DNA from: Clostridiaceae bacterium
Lineage (GTDB): Bacteria > Bacillota > Clostridia > Lutisporales > Lutisporaceae
Direction: 5' to 3'
Length of the DNA: 7,394 nucleotides
NCBI GenBank assembly: GCA_028697435.1
Contig: JAQVFD010000097.1
Span: 1-7,394 of the forward strand
Of the stretch, positions 1 through 5,831 are shown one piece after another; position 1 is the stretch's first letter, and each line of letters opens with the position of its first letter. The translations under genes were made by a program, and so were the position numbers. The notes beneath the pieces are model-generated. The model was not told the origin of the DNA, ran no database searches, and worked only from the letters and a program-made list of their open reading frames with translations.

Positions 1-4
1 ATAA

Positions 5-12
5 CTCCTCCC
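5..12 (-). promoter_or_regulatory. Ribosome binding site of a gene beyond the left edge
   Basis: On the minus strand this reads GGGAGGAG, a strong Shine-Dalgarno sequence, 8 bases past the ATPase stop codon. Only four more bases remain before the window ends, so a start codon would fall just outside. The short gap suggests a further gene in the same metal-resistance operon; its identity cannot be seen. Confidence 0.5.
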
Positions 13-20
13 TAGTACCA

Positions 21-1934
21 TTATATTATTGTCCCCGTTTCAGGTTCCTTCAGGTTCAGTACTCTTATGGCATTCAGCACAGCTATCAACGCAACTCCTA
101 CATCGGCAAATACCGCTTCCCACATGGTTGCCAATCCCCCTGCGCCCAAAAGCAGCACAACCAACTTGACGCTCATTGCAAATACAATATTTTGCAATAC
201 TATCCTCCTGGTTTTCTTTGCTATCCTTATTGCACTTACTATTTTGGATGGTTCATCGGTCATTATCACTATGTCCGCTGCTTCAATTGCCGCATCGGAC
301 CCCAGACCGCCCATTGCAATTCCAATATCAGCTCTTGCCAGTACAGGTGCATCGTTTATACCGTCTCCCACAAATGCGACTTTGCTATTGGGCTTCATGC
401 TCTTTATTTTTTCCAGCCTTTCAACTTTTTGATCGGGCAAGAGCTCTGAATGCACTTCATCAATTTCCAGCACTGCTCCTACCTTCTCTCCTACTGTGCT
501 GACATCCCCTGTTAGCATTACTGTTTTCTTTATACCGGAATCTTTAAGAAGGCGGATTGCTTTTACCGCATCCTCCTTAATCTCGTCGGAAATGACTATA
601 TATCCTGCATAAACCTCATCTATGGCAATGTGCACAAGGGTTCCAACGATATCCGGGCTTTCTGCCGTCAATCCCGACTGCTGCATCAATTTTATATTTC
701 CTGCCGCTACTTTTTTCCCAAGAACCTTTGCCTTTACTCCATAACCGGAGATTTCCTCGTAGTTTGACACTTCACTGCTGCTTACTTCGCTGCCATACGC
801 TTTAATTATTGATAATGCAATGGGATGGCCGGAGTAGCCTTCAGCATATGCCGCATATTTCAGCAGCTCTTCTTCCGTCATTCCTCTCAGTGCCTTCACC
901 TCGGTCACTTTAAATACTCCTTTTGTCAGGGTGCCGGTTTTGTCAAATACAATAGTATCCACCTGATTTAGTGCCTCAAGGTAATTGCTGCCCTTTATAA
1001 GTATTCCGTTTCTTGAAGCTCCGCCGATACCTCCGAAGAATCCCAGAGGTATGGATATTACCAAAGCGCAGGGACATGAAACAACAAGGAATATCAATGC
1101 CCTATAAATCCAGTCTGAGAAAGCTTCTCCCTGCAGCACCAAAGGCGGAATAAATGCCAGAGCCAATGCGGAAAACACGACTATAGGCGTGTAATACCTT
1201 GCAAACTTAGTTATGAAGTTTTCAGTTTGGGATTTTTTATTGCTTGCGTTCTGTACCATATCCAGAATCTTGGATACCGTAGATTCTCCAAACTCCTTGC
1301 CCACTTCAACGGTAAGAACGCCGCTGTTATTTATAAAACCCGCCAGGATCTCATCCCCGACATTTGCCTCCCTTGGTACGGACTCTCCGGTTAAAGCCGA
1401 AGTATCCAGCATTGATCTGCCTTTTGTTATTCTTCCGTCCAGAGGAACCTTTTCTCCGGGCTTTACTATAATATAAGCACCCACAGTCACATCCTCCGGG
1501 GGTACTTGTATCAGCTTTCCCTCGGAGACCAAGTTGGCATAATCAGGACGTATGTTCATCAGTTCTTTTATTGATCTTTTGGAACGGTCTACCGCAAAAT
1601 CCTGGAACATCTCTCCTACCTGATAAAAAAGCATTACCGCAACGCCTTCGGAGTATTCCCCTATTGCAAATGCTCCAATTGTTGCAAGACTCATAAGGAA
1701 GTTCTCATCAAAGACTTGTCCTCTTGAAATATTTCTAATTGATTTGAGGAGTACTTCTCCTCCGACCAAAACATATGCTGCCAAATACATAGTCAATTCT
1801 ACAGCTAAAGAAAGCTTCATCAAGACAGCTACTGCAAAAAGTGCGGCACCAATGCTTATTTGTATCAGCTTCAGTGAATTCTTAATCCCATCCGGGGATT
1901 TTTTGCCGGGCTCTATCCCGCCGGCACAATCCAC
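21..1934 (-). CDS. cadA: Zn/Cd/Pb-exporting P1B-type ATPase (CadA/ZntA type), no N-terminal metal-binding domain
   Basis: Membrane pump that uses ATP to export soft divalent metals (Zn, Cd, Pb) from the cytoplasm. The 637-residue protein has the P-type ATPase landmarks in order: TGES actuator loop at 182-185, transmembrane metal site CPC at 287-289, phosphorylated Asp331 in DKTGT, the HP dipeptide of the nucleotide domain at 370-371, and GDGINDAP at 523-530. Lys590 and Asp611 are 21 residues apart, the spacing of the ZntA Lys693/Asp714 pair, which supports Zn/Cd/Pb rather than Cu specificity. It lies downstream of an ArsR-type sensor gene, presumably its repressor. The usual heavy-metal-associated domain (GMxCxxC) is missing; only Asp-Cys at residues 2-3 recalls one. 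Translation appears to start at a GTG directly after an in-frame TGA (1935-1937), with no good ribosome binding site of its own, so it may depend on reinitiation from the leader frame upstream. Family assignment is firm; the start is less sure. Confidence 0.95.
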   Translation of the reverse strand: MDCAGGIEPGKKSPDGIKNSLKLIQISIGAALFAVAVLMKLSLAVELTMYLAAYVLVGGEVLLKSIRNISRGQVFDENFLMSLATIGAFAIGEYSEGVAVMLFYQVGEMFQDFAVDRSKRSIKELMNIRPDYANLVSEGKLIQVPPEDVTVGAYIIVKPGEKVPLDGRITKGRSMLDTSALTGESVPREANVGDEILAGFINNSGVLTVEVGKEFGESTVSKILDMVQNASNKKSQTENFITKFARYYTPIVVFSALALAFIPPLVLQGEAFSDWIYRALIFLVVSCPCALVISIPLGFFGGIGGASRNGILIKGSNYLEALNQVDTIVFDKTGTLTKGVFKVTEVKALRGMTEEELLKYAAYAEGYSGHPIALSIIKAYGSEVSSSEVSNYEEISGYGVKAKVLGKKVAAGNIKLMQQSGLTAESPDIVGTLVHIAIDEVYAGYIVISDEIKEDAVKAIRLLKDSGIKKTVMLTGDVSTVGEKVGAVLEIDEVHSELLPDQKVERLEKIKSMKPNSKVAFVGDGINDAPVLARADIGIAMGGLGSDAAIEAADIVIMTDEPSKIVSAIRIAKKTRRIVLQNIVFAMSVKLVVLLLGAGGLATMWEAVFADVGVALIAVLNAIRVLNLKEPETGTII

Positions 1935-1970
1935 TCAGCCATGCCCTGTGTAAATATTTTCTCTGTTCAC
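1935..1970 (-). other. 11-codon leader reading frame ending in TGA next to the ATPase start
   Basis: A GTG at 1968-1970 stands 7 bases after a GGAGG (1978-1982 read on the minus strand), an ideal ribosome binding site. The frame encodes MNRENIYTGHG and ends at TGA 1935-1937; the next codon, in the same frame, is the GTG assigned as the ATPase start. The simplest reading is a translated leader with reinitiation at the TGAGTG junction. Other readings are a nonsense mutation in a once longer N-terminus (the IYTGHG...VDC pattern vaguely resembles the start of a heavy-metal-associated domain), a sequencing error, or a recoded TGA. That this stretch is translated is inferred from the ribosome binding site alone. 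Confidence 0.5.
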
Positions 1971-2001
1971 ATTTTTTCCTCCGTCTCATACCGAATTTAA
2001 G

Positions 2002-2370
2002 CTATCTTTCCTTTATATGCACCAAGCCCTGGTCGAATATCTGCTTTACATGTTCATCGTCCAAAGAATAATACACTACTTTGCCTTCTTTTCTATATTT
2101 CACAAGTCTTGCCTGCTTTAGAACCCGGAGCTGATGGGATATTGCAGACTGATTCATGGACAATAGTGCCGCTATATCACATACACACATCTCCGATTCA
2201 AACAATGCACACAATATTTTTATTCTTGTGGTGTCACCGAAAACCTTAAATAACTCAGCCAGGTCATACAGAGTCTCCTCTTCAGGCATGCTGTCCCTTG
2301 CCCTTGACACGGCATCTTCATGTATTACGGAACAACTGCAGCTTTCCACATTTACCCTATCCTCAATCAT
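2002..2370 (-). CDS. cadC: ArsR/SmtB-family metal-sensing repressor, CadC type
   Basis: Winged-helix repressor predicted to bind the operator at 2382-2435 and leave it when Zn, Cd or Pb binds. With the start chosen here it has 122 residues. The ArsR core FKVFGDTTRIKIL is followed by CVCD (Cys62, Cys64) and a recognition helix around QSAISHQLRVLK. Two metal sites are visible. The alpha3N site would use Cys11 and Cys13 of the N-terminal CSC plus Cys62 and Cys64, as in CadC. The alpha5 site has Asp105, His107, His118 and Glu121, the exact spacing of SmtB D104/H106/H117/E120. An ATG 12 bases further upstream (2380-2382) is in frame, but it overlaps the GGAGGG that serves as ribosome binding site for the ATG at 2368-2370, so the shorter form is preferred. 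The ATPase leader starts 31 bases after its stop, consistent with one operon. Confidence 0.93.
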   Translation of the reverse strand: MIEDRVNVESCSCSVIHEDAVSRARDSMPEEETLYDLAELFKVFGDTTRIKILCALFESEMCVCDIAALLSMNQSAISHQLRVLKQARLVKYRKEGKVVYYSLDDEHVKQIFDQGLVHIKER

Positions 2371-2381
2371 AGTTCCCTCCA

Positions 2382-2435
2382 TAATATATTATATGAACAT
2401 ATGCTTACTTGTTCATATGTTCATATAATATATTA
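2382..2435. promoter_or_regulatory. Operator of the metal-resistance operon: perfect 22-bp inverted repeat
   Basis: The arms at 2382-2403 and 2414-2435 are exact reverse complements of 22 bases, separated by 10 bases. Each arm holds ATATGAAC or its complement GTTCATAT, and a third GTTCATAT copy (2411-2418) directly abuts the one at 2419-2426, giving three half-sites. TGAA/TTCA half-sites are typical of ArsR/SmtB operators. The element starts at the -10 box and spans the expected transcription start, so a bound repressor would block RNA polymerase. Binding by the neighbouring repressor is inferred. Confidence 0.8.
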
Positions 2436-2458
2436 CTCTCTTAGTCTGCAATAGTCAA
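2430..2458 (-). promoter_or_regulatory. Sigma-A promoter of the cadC-cadA operon
   Basis: On the minus strand TTGACT (2453-2458) is followed after 17 bases by TAATAT (2430-2435). The -10 box coincides with the outer end of the operator's right arm, and transcription should start near 2423, inside the operator. Confidence 0.75.
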
Positions 2459-2470
2459 CAAAAATCAAAA

Positions 2471-2501
2471 AAAATCAATGTAACCAAAATCAAATTGTAA
2501 C
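2471..2501. repeat. Short near-direct repeat in the A-rich gap before the 102-aa gene
   Basis: AAAATCAATGTAAC (2471-2484) is nearly repeated as AAAATCAAATTGTAAC (2486-2501). The gap 2459-2554 is A-rich and also holds ATAGAATG twice, 11 bases apart (2502-2509 and 2513-2520). I found no convincing -35/-10 pair for the plus-strand gene here. The repeats could be regulatory or simply low-complexity sequence. Confidence 0.3.
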
Positions 2502-2554
2502 ATAGAATGGAAATAGAATGATGAACAACCTCTTCTGTGTAAGGAGGTGCAATT

Positions 2555-2863
2555 ATGGCGAGAGGTTTTAACCATGGATTATATCGGTCAAATCCAGCAC
2601 CGGAAGATTTTTCGGGAGTATTTTACTCAAATTCAAGAAAGCAGCCGCCGCCTGCCTTAGCTTCTCTACCAGCCCAAGAACCGGGGCTGCCTCCATCGAT
2701 TCCTTCAGCTCAGCAGCTTGGCGGAATGCTGAATGGACTTTTTGGAAGTATATTTGAGAATAATAATTGGTGGCTGTGGGCTGCTTTACTTTTTATCTTT
2801 TTTAATCCCGACCTGAGAAAAAAATTCCTTGTAAGGGAGAAAGAGGCTGACCAGAATCCTTAG
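2555..2863 (+). CDS. Small proline-rich protein with one C-terminal hydrophobic segment, unknown function
   Basis: A 102-residue protein that I do not recognise. Residues 1-30 are polar, 31-50 are rich in proline (PPP at 31-33, then LPAQEPGLPPSIP), 53-70 carry a Gly/Asn-rich amphipathic stretch, and WWLWAALLFIFF (72-83) forms a short hydrophobic segment followed by a basic tail (LRKKFLVR). This suggests a single membrane anchor near the C-terminus with the N-terminus as a flexible arm. There is no cleavable signal peptide. The start is well supported: AAGGAGGTG at 2541-2549, 5 bases before the ATG. It is transcribed away from the cad operon and converges on the HD-protein gene, so it is probably a single-gene unit. 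The excellent ribosome binding site argues that it is a real gene; no function can be assigned. Confidence 0.75.
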   Translation: MARGFNHGLYRSNPAPEDFSGVFYSNSRKQPPPALASLPAQEPGLPPSIPSAQQLGGMLNGLFGSIFENNNWWLWAALLFIFFNPDLRKKFLVREKEADQNP

Positions 2864-2873
2864 TCGGCCTCTT
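2841..2873 (+). terminator. Hairpin overlapping the end of the 102-aa gene, possible terminator
   Basis: AAGAGGCTGAC (2841-2851) can pair with GTCGGCCTCTT (2863-2873): eleven pairs including one G-T, around an 11-base loop that contains most of the stop codon. The sequence after it on the plus strand is only mildly T-rich (CTAACTCATTACTTTTC), so it is a weak intrinsic terminator at best. It lies between two converging genes and could act in both directions. Confidence 0.45.
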
Positions 2874-2896
2874 CTAACTCATTACTTTTCGCCTCG

Positions 2897-3475
2897 TTAT
2901 ATATTGCCCTTAAGCCCGATTTCCTCAGCCACTTTCTGCATACCCTTTATAGTCTCTTCTATCACTTTGTCCATTTCCATACCCAGAAGCTCTGCTCCCT
3001 CTTCTATGACCTCCCTGTTGACTCCTGCCGCAAAGCTCTTTTGCTTCCATTTCTTTTTTACGGACTTTACTTCCATATCCAATATGCTTCTACTTGGTCT
3101 CATAAGGGCAGTTGCTGCAATAAGTCCTGTCATCTCGTCTATAGTATAAAGCACCTTTTCCATCTTCTCTGTTGGCTCTACATCGCAGCAAAGCTTCCAG
3201 CCATGGCTAAGCACTGCATGGATATATTCTTCAGGCCATCCTCTTTCAGTGAGTATCCCTTTTGCTTTTATGCAATGCTGGTCAGGGTACATTTCATAAT
3301 CGATATCATGCAGCAGACCTATAATACCCCATTTTTCCTCGTCCTCACCAAGGAGTCCCGCAAAATGCCTCATAACAGCTTCAACTGTCAATGCATGCTT
3401 CACAAGACTGTCGTTCTTATTATACTCTTGCAGAAGTTCCATTGCTGCTGCTCTGCTTGGAATCATGTTTCCCAT
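2897..3475 (-). CDS. HD-domain protein, putative metal-dependent phosphohydrolase
   Basis: A 192-residue single-domain protein of the HD superfamily, whose members use a metal-binding His/Asp set to hydrolyse phosphate esters, often of nucleotides. Visible candidate ligands are His27 (in VKHAL), the His56-Asp57 pair (in GLLHDID) and Asp113 (in TIDEMTGL), the usual H...HD...D order. His67, His86 and His91 may add to the site. There is no signal peptide or membrane segment, so it is probably cytoplasmic. The substrate cannot be told from sequence. The start at 3473-3475 has AAGGA (3482-3486, minus strand) 6 bases upstream. It begins 33 bases after the transketolase C-subunit stop, with no obvious promoter between, so it may be read through from the transketolase operon. 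A functional link to sugar phosphate metabolism is only suggested by position. Confidence 0.85.
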   Translation of the reverse strand: MGNMIPSRAAAMELLQEYNKNDSLVKHALTVEAVMRHFAGLLGEDEEKWGIIGLLHDIDYEMYPDQHCIKAKGILTERGWPEEYIHAVLSHGWKLCCDVEPTEKMEKVLYTIDEMTGLIAATALMRPSRSILDMEVKSVKKKWKQKSFAAGVNREVIEEGAELLGMEMDKVIEETIKGMQKVAEEIGLKGNI

Positions 3476-3508
3476 AGATAATCCTTCTTTCGTATAATTT
3501 ATCTTTTA

Positions 3509-4456
3509 TCATTTTTCAACTTTTTTCTTGAGTGCATTTTTCGCTTCTTTTGCTATATCAGTTGCAGTCAAGCCATACATTTGAAGTAATATATCCGGTT
3601 TGCCGGACTTTCCGAACTTATCCTTCACTCCAACCCTTATAAGAGGTACCGGATAGTTTTCTGACAACACCTCAGCCACTGCGCTTCCAAGCCCTCCGAT
3701 AACATTATGCTCTTCGGCAGTGACGATAACCCCGGTTTCCCTTGCCGCTTTTACTATTATATCCCCATCAATGGGTTTTATGGTATGAATATCGATTACT
3801 CTTGCATTTATTCCTTCTTCCCGAAGCAGTGCCTTAGCTTCAAGAGCTGCATGTACCATAAGCCCGGTAGAGATTATTGTCACATCATTTCCATCAGATA
3901 GTGTAATACCCTTGCCCAACTCGTACTTGTAATTACTTTCATCATATATTACGGGAACACTCAGTCTTCCCAGTCTAAGATATACAGGTCCCTCATGTTC
4001 TATTGCTGCTTTTACCGCATATCTCGTCTCAACAGCATCTGCAGGACTTATAACCGTCATATTAGGGATCGCCCTCATAATTGCAATATCTTCAATAGCC
4101 TGATGCGAAGCTCCATCCTCCCCCACAGACAGTCCGGCATGGGTGGCACCTATCTTTACATTTAATTTCGGATAGCATATTGAATTTCTTATCTGCTCAA
4201 AAGCCCTCCCTGCTGCAAACATAGCAAAAGTGCTTGCAAATACAATCTTGCCGCAAGAGGCCATTCCTGCAGCAGTAGCCATCATGTTTCCTTCAGCTAT
4301 ACCCATATTAAAAAACCTTTCAGGGTATTTCTTTCTGAAGTTATCTGTCTTTGTGGATTTTGACAAGTCAGCATCAAATACCACTATCTTAGTATCGGAA
4401 CCGTACTCTGCAAGTGCGTTTCCATAAGCTTCCCTTGTAGCTATCTTATCTGCCAT
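3509..4456 (-). CDS. Transketolase, C-terminal subunit
   Basis: Second half of a split transketolase, 315 residues. Transketolase moves two-carbon ketol units between sugar phosphates in the non-oxidative pentose phosphate pathway. This subunit carries the pyrimidine-binding domain (about 5-170) and the C-terminal domain (about 185-305). The catalytic Glu that activates the thiamine ring is Glu55 in FFNMGIAEGNM. THAGLSVGEDGASHQ (105-119) with His106 and His118 is the conserved active-site loop, and RLGR at about 161-164 fits the phosphate-binding region. The ATG is one base after the stop of the N-terminal subunit; GGAGG (4466-4470, minus strand) lies 9 bases upstream inside that gene, implying tight co-translation. 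A 1-deoxyxylulose-5-phosphate synthase is excluded by the two-gene layout and size; other split two-carbon-transfer enzymes with the same fold cannot be wholly ruled out. Confidence 0.92.
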   Translation of the reverse strand: MADKIATREAYGNALAEYGSDTKIVVFDADLSKSTKTDNFRKKYPERFFNMGIAEGNMMATAAGMASCGKIVFASTFAMFAAGRAFEQIRNSICYPKLNVKIGATHAGLSVGEDGASHQAIEDIAIMRAIPNMTVISPADAVETRYAVKAAIEHEGPVYLRLGRLSVPVIYDESNYKYELGKGITLSDGNDVTIISTGLMVHAALEAKALLREEGINARVIDIHTIKPIDGDIIVKAARETGVIVTAEEHNVIGGLGSAVAEVLSENYPVPLIRVGVKDKFGKSGKPDILLQMYGLTATDIAKEAKNALKKKVEK

Positions 4457-4457
4457 G

Positions 4458-5303
4458 TTATTCTACCTCCAACTCTGCCAGGACTTTATCCAGTTCTGCC
4501 ATTGCCTGATCTCTTTGTTCCTTATTTGGAGCACTGCCATGCCAGCCCGCCTGGTTTTCCATATAAGAAACACCTTTGCCTTTGATAGTCTTGGCAATTA
4601 TAATTGTAGGCCTCCCTTTGAAATCCTTGGCTTGCCCTATGGATTCAATTATCTTCTCGATATTATGTCCGTCTGTTTTCAGCACATTCCAGCAAAAAGC
4701 ACTGAATTTGTCCGCCACAGGCTCCGGTGACATTACATCACATATATTGCCGTCAATTTGAAGCCCGTTATAATCCAGGAAAACTGTCAGATTATCCAAC
4801 TTGTAGTGGGCCGCTGCCATAAAAGCTTCCCATACCTCGCCTTCCTGAAGCTCGCCGTCTCCTACAATGGCATAGACTCTGTAGTCCTTTTTGTCTAGTT
4901 TCCCCGCCATAGCCATACCCACAGCCGCCGAAATTCCCTGGCCTAAAGATCCGGTAGACATATCCACTCCCGGAACATTTTTCATACTGGGATGTCCTTC
5001 CAGGTAACTGTCAGCTTTTCTAAAAGTCAGCAGGTCTTCCTTGGGGAAAAAACCTCTTTCAGCCAAAACCGCATATAGGGCAGGTGAACAGTGTCCCTTG
5101 GAAAGTACAAACCTGTCCCTGTCTTCCCAAACCGGCCGTTTAGGATCCACCCGCATTTCTGTAAAATATAATGCCGTCAGAATATCGGTGCAGGACAGGG
5201 ATCCTCCGGGATGCCCAGATGCAGCGCTGTATACTTCATCTATGATATGCTTTCTAATTTTGACCGCATACTTTTTTAAATCCTTTATCTCAGCTTTTTT
5301 CAT
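4458..5303 (-). CDS. Transketolase, N-terminal (TPP-binding) subunit
   Basis: First half of the split transketolase, 281 residues from the start chosen here. It binds the diphosphate of thiamine diphosphate through Mg. Visible motifs are HPGGSLS with His31, SKGHCSPALYA with His71, GHPSMKN with His104, TGSLGQG, and the TPP motif beginning GDGE at 148-151 and ending in LDYN with Asn179. These match the N-terminal part of one-chain transketolases (about 650 residues), and together with the downstream gene the pair makes up nearly the full length. An in-frame ATG 18 bases upstream (5319-5321) lies just before AGGAGG (5310-5315, minus strand), which sits 6 bases before the ATG at 5301-5303, so that ATG is preferred. 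It is the first gene after the promoter at 5369-5397. Confidence 0.93.
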   Translation of the reverse strand: MKKAEIKDLKKYAVKIRKHIIDEVYSAASGHPGGSLSCTDILTALYFTEMRVDPKRPVWEDRDRFVLSKGHCSPALYAVLAERGFFPKEDLLTFRKADSYLEGHPSMKNVPGVDMSTGSLGQGISAAVGMAMAGKLDKKDYRVYAIVGDGELQEGEVWEAFMAAAHYKLDNLTVFLDYNGLQIDGNICDVMSPEPVADKFSAFCWNVLKTDGHNIEKIIESIGQAKDFKGRPTIIIAKTIKGKGVSYMENQAGWHGSAPNKEQRDQAMAELDKVLAELEVE

Positions 5304-5368
5304 TTGCTGCCTCCTTTGCATTTATAAGAATTGTAGATTTTCGAAACATTCACCAAACTTTTGAACTA

Positions 5369-5397
5369 ATTATGACCCAATTATTCTGCTATGTCAA
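5369..5397 (-). promoter_or_regulatory. Sigma-A promoter of the transketolase operon
   Basis: On the minus strand TTGACA (5392-5397, perfect -35) is followed after 17 bases by CATAAT (5369-5374, five of six consensus bases). Transcription should start near 5362, giving a leader of about 58 bases in which I see no strong structure. This is the best promoter in the window. Confidence 0.85.
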
Positions 5398-5481
5398 TAT
5401 TACCACAATCATCTATCTTGTTCACTGTATATTTCCTCTTATGCATGTTCATTTTCACTACAAATATCTGTTTCCATGTTG

Positions 5482-5487
5482 TATAAT
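5482..5487 (+). promoter_or_regulatory. Possible -10 box for the 64-aa gene
   Basis: A perfect TATAAT lies 31 bases before the ATG at 5519. The best -35 at 17-bp spacing is TACAAA (5459-5464), only three of six consensus bases, so the promoter would be weak or need an activator. Confidence 0.5.
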
Positions 5488-5518
5488 GATAAAGTGATCT
5501 AAATATTTGGAGGATGTT

Positions 5519-5713
5519 ATGATAAAAATTGATAATGATACTGTAAAATTTGAAGGTTATGAATTGGAAAATCTGGTGGTTTTATTGGAGCAGGTAGTTG
5601 ACAATTCCATTATAGATTCCGACAGCAGAGAATTCGCAATCTCATTTCTTAAAGCATTCAGCAATTGTTTTGGAGAAGATGTAATTAAAAAGTTCAACTC
5701 AATTAGAAAATAG
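5519..5713 (+). CDS. 64-residue acidic protein, unknown function
   Basis: A small soluble protein that I do not recognise. It begins MIKIDNDTVKFEGYE, a likely beta-hairpin start, then has two probable helices (ENLVVLLEQVVDN and SREFAISFLKAFSNCF) and ends in a basic tail. Acidic residues predominate and there is one Cys (Cys50). No membrane segment or signal peptide is seen. The reading frame could begin four codons earlier at TTG 5507, but GGAGG at 5509-5513 overlaps that codon and is correctly spaced (5 bases) for the ATG at 5519. A -10 box upstream and a GC-rich terminator downstream (5807-5831) indicate a single-gene transcript. It diverges from the transketolase operon and converges on the CBS-protein gene. 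Confidence 0.72.
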   Translation: MIKIDNDTVKFEGYELENLVVLLEQVVDNSIIDSDSREFAISFLKAFSNCFGEDVIKKFNSIRK

Positions 5714-5716
5714 AAT

Positions 5717-5805
5717 TATCAGATTCCAGATACCAGATGCCAGACACCAGAATTCTGCTATCCCTTCGAAGCCCTTCTCAGCTCTAGTGTCTGGAGTCTA
5801 GTGTC
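5717..5805. repeat. Heptad repeat array with inverted counterpart, long imperfect hairpin
   Basis: The left arm has four consecutive 7-bp units of pattern NNCCAGA (TTCCAGA, TACCAGA, TGCCAGA, CACCAGA at 5724-5751) preceded by a degenerate fifth (TATCAGA, 5717-5723). The right arm has three units of the opposite orientation (TCTAGTG, TCTGGAG, TCTAGTG at 5783-5803). The arms can pair as an imperfect stem of about 21 bp around a 31-base loop, which itself contains the palindrome CTTCGAAG (5764-5771). It sits between two converging genes and directly before a terminator. It could be a dispersed intergenic repeat or an mRNA 3'-end structure; there is no coding frame worth naming. Confidence 0.75.
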
Positions 5806-5806
5806 A

Positions 5807-5831
5807 GCGCACGATAGTGCGCAATTTTCTT
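5807..5831 (+). terminator. Intrinsic terminator of the 64-aa gene
   Basis: GCGCAC (5807-5812) and GTGCGC (5817-5822) form a perfect GC-rich 6-bp stem with a GATA loop, followed by AATTTTCTT and more T-rich sequence on the plus strand. The minus strand lacks a T run after the stem, so it serves mainly the plus-strand transcript. Its tail touches the stop codon of the converging CBS gene. Confidence 0.75.

Noticed and set aside
67..502. Overlapping plus-strand reading frames of 85-121 codons opposite the ATPase
   Set aside because: They are antisense to the highly conserved C-terminal half of the ATPase, have no ribosome binding site and look like frame shadows.
1905..1937. Selenocysteine insertion at the TGA before the ATPase
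   Set aside because: A GC stem lies 9 bases downstream, but its loop and bulge do not match known bacterial SECIS features, the residue is outside any needed motif, and reinitiation explains the layout more simply. Kept only as an open alternative.
2405..2430. Plus-strand promoter inside the cad operator (TTGTTC with TATAAT)
   Set aside because: Only 9 bases separate the two boxes, far from the 16-18 needed, and the A/T-rich palindrome produces TATAAT by chance.
2501..2519. Sporulation-type -10 box (CATAGAAT) before the 102-aa gene
   Set aside because: It is one base off a sigma-E -10 pattern, but no fitting -35 element is present at the right distance.
3041..3481. A 146-codon plus-strand frame opposite the HD-domain gene
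   Set aside because: It is rich in Cys, His and Phe in a way typical of antisense translation, has no ribosome binding site, and the minus-strand HD protein is well supported.
5717..5805. CRISPR-like array
   Set aside because: Units are 7 bp with no spacers and no cas genes nearby.
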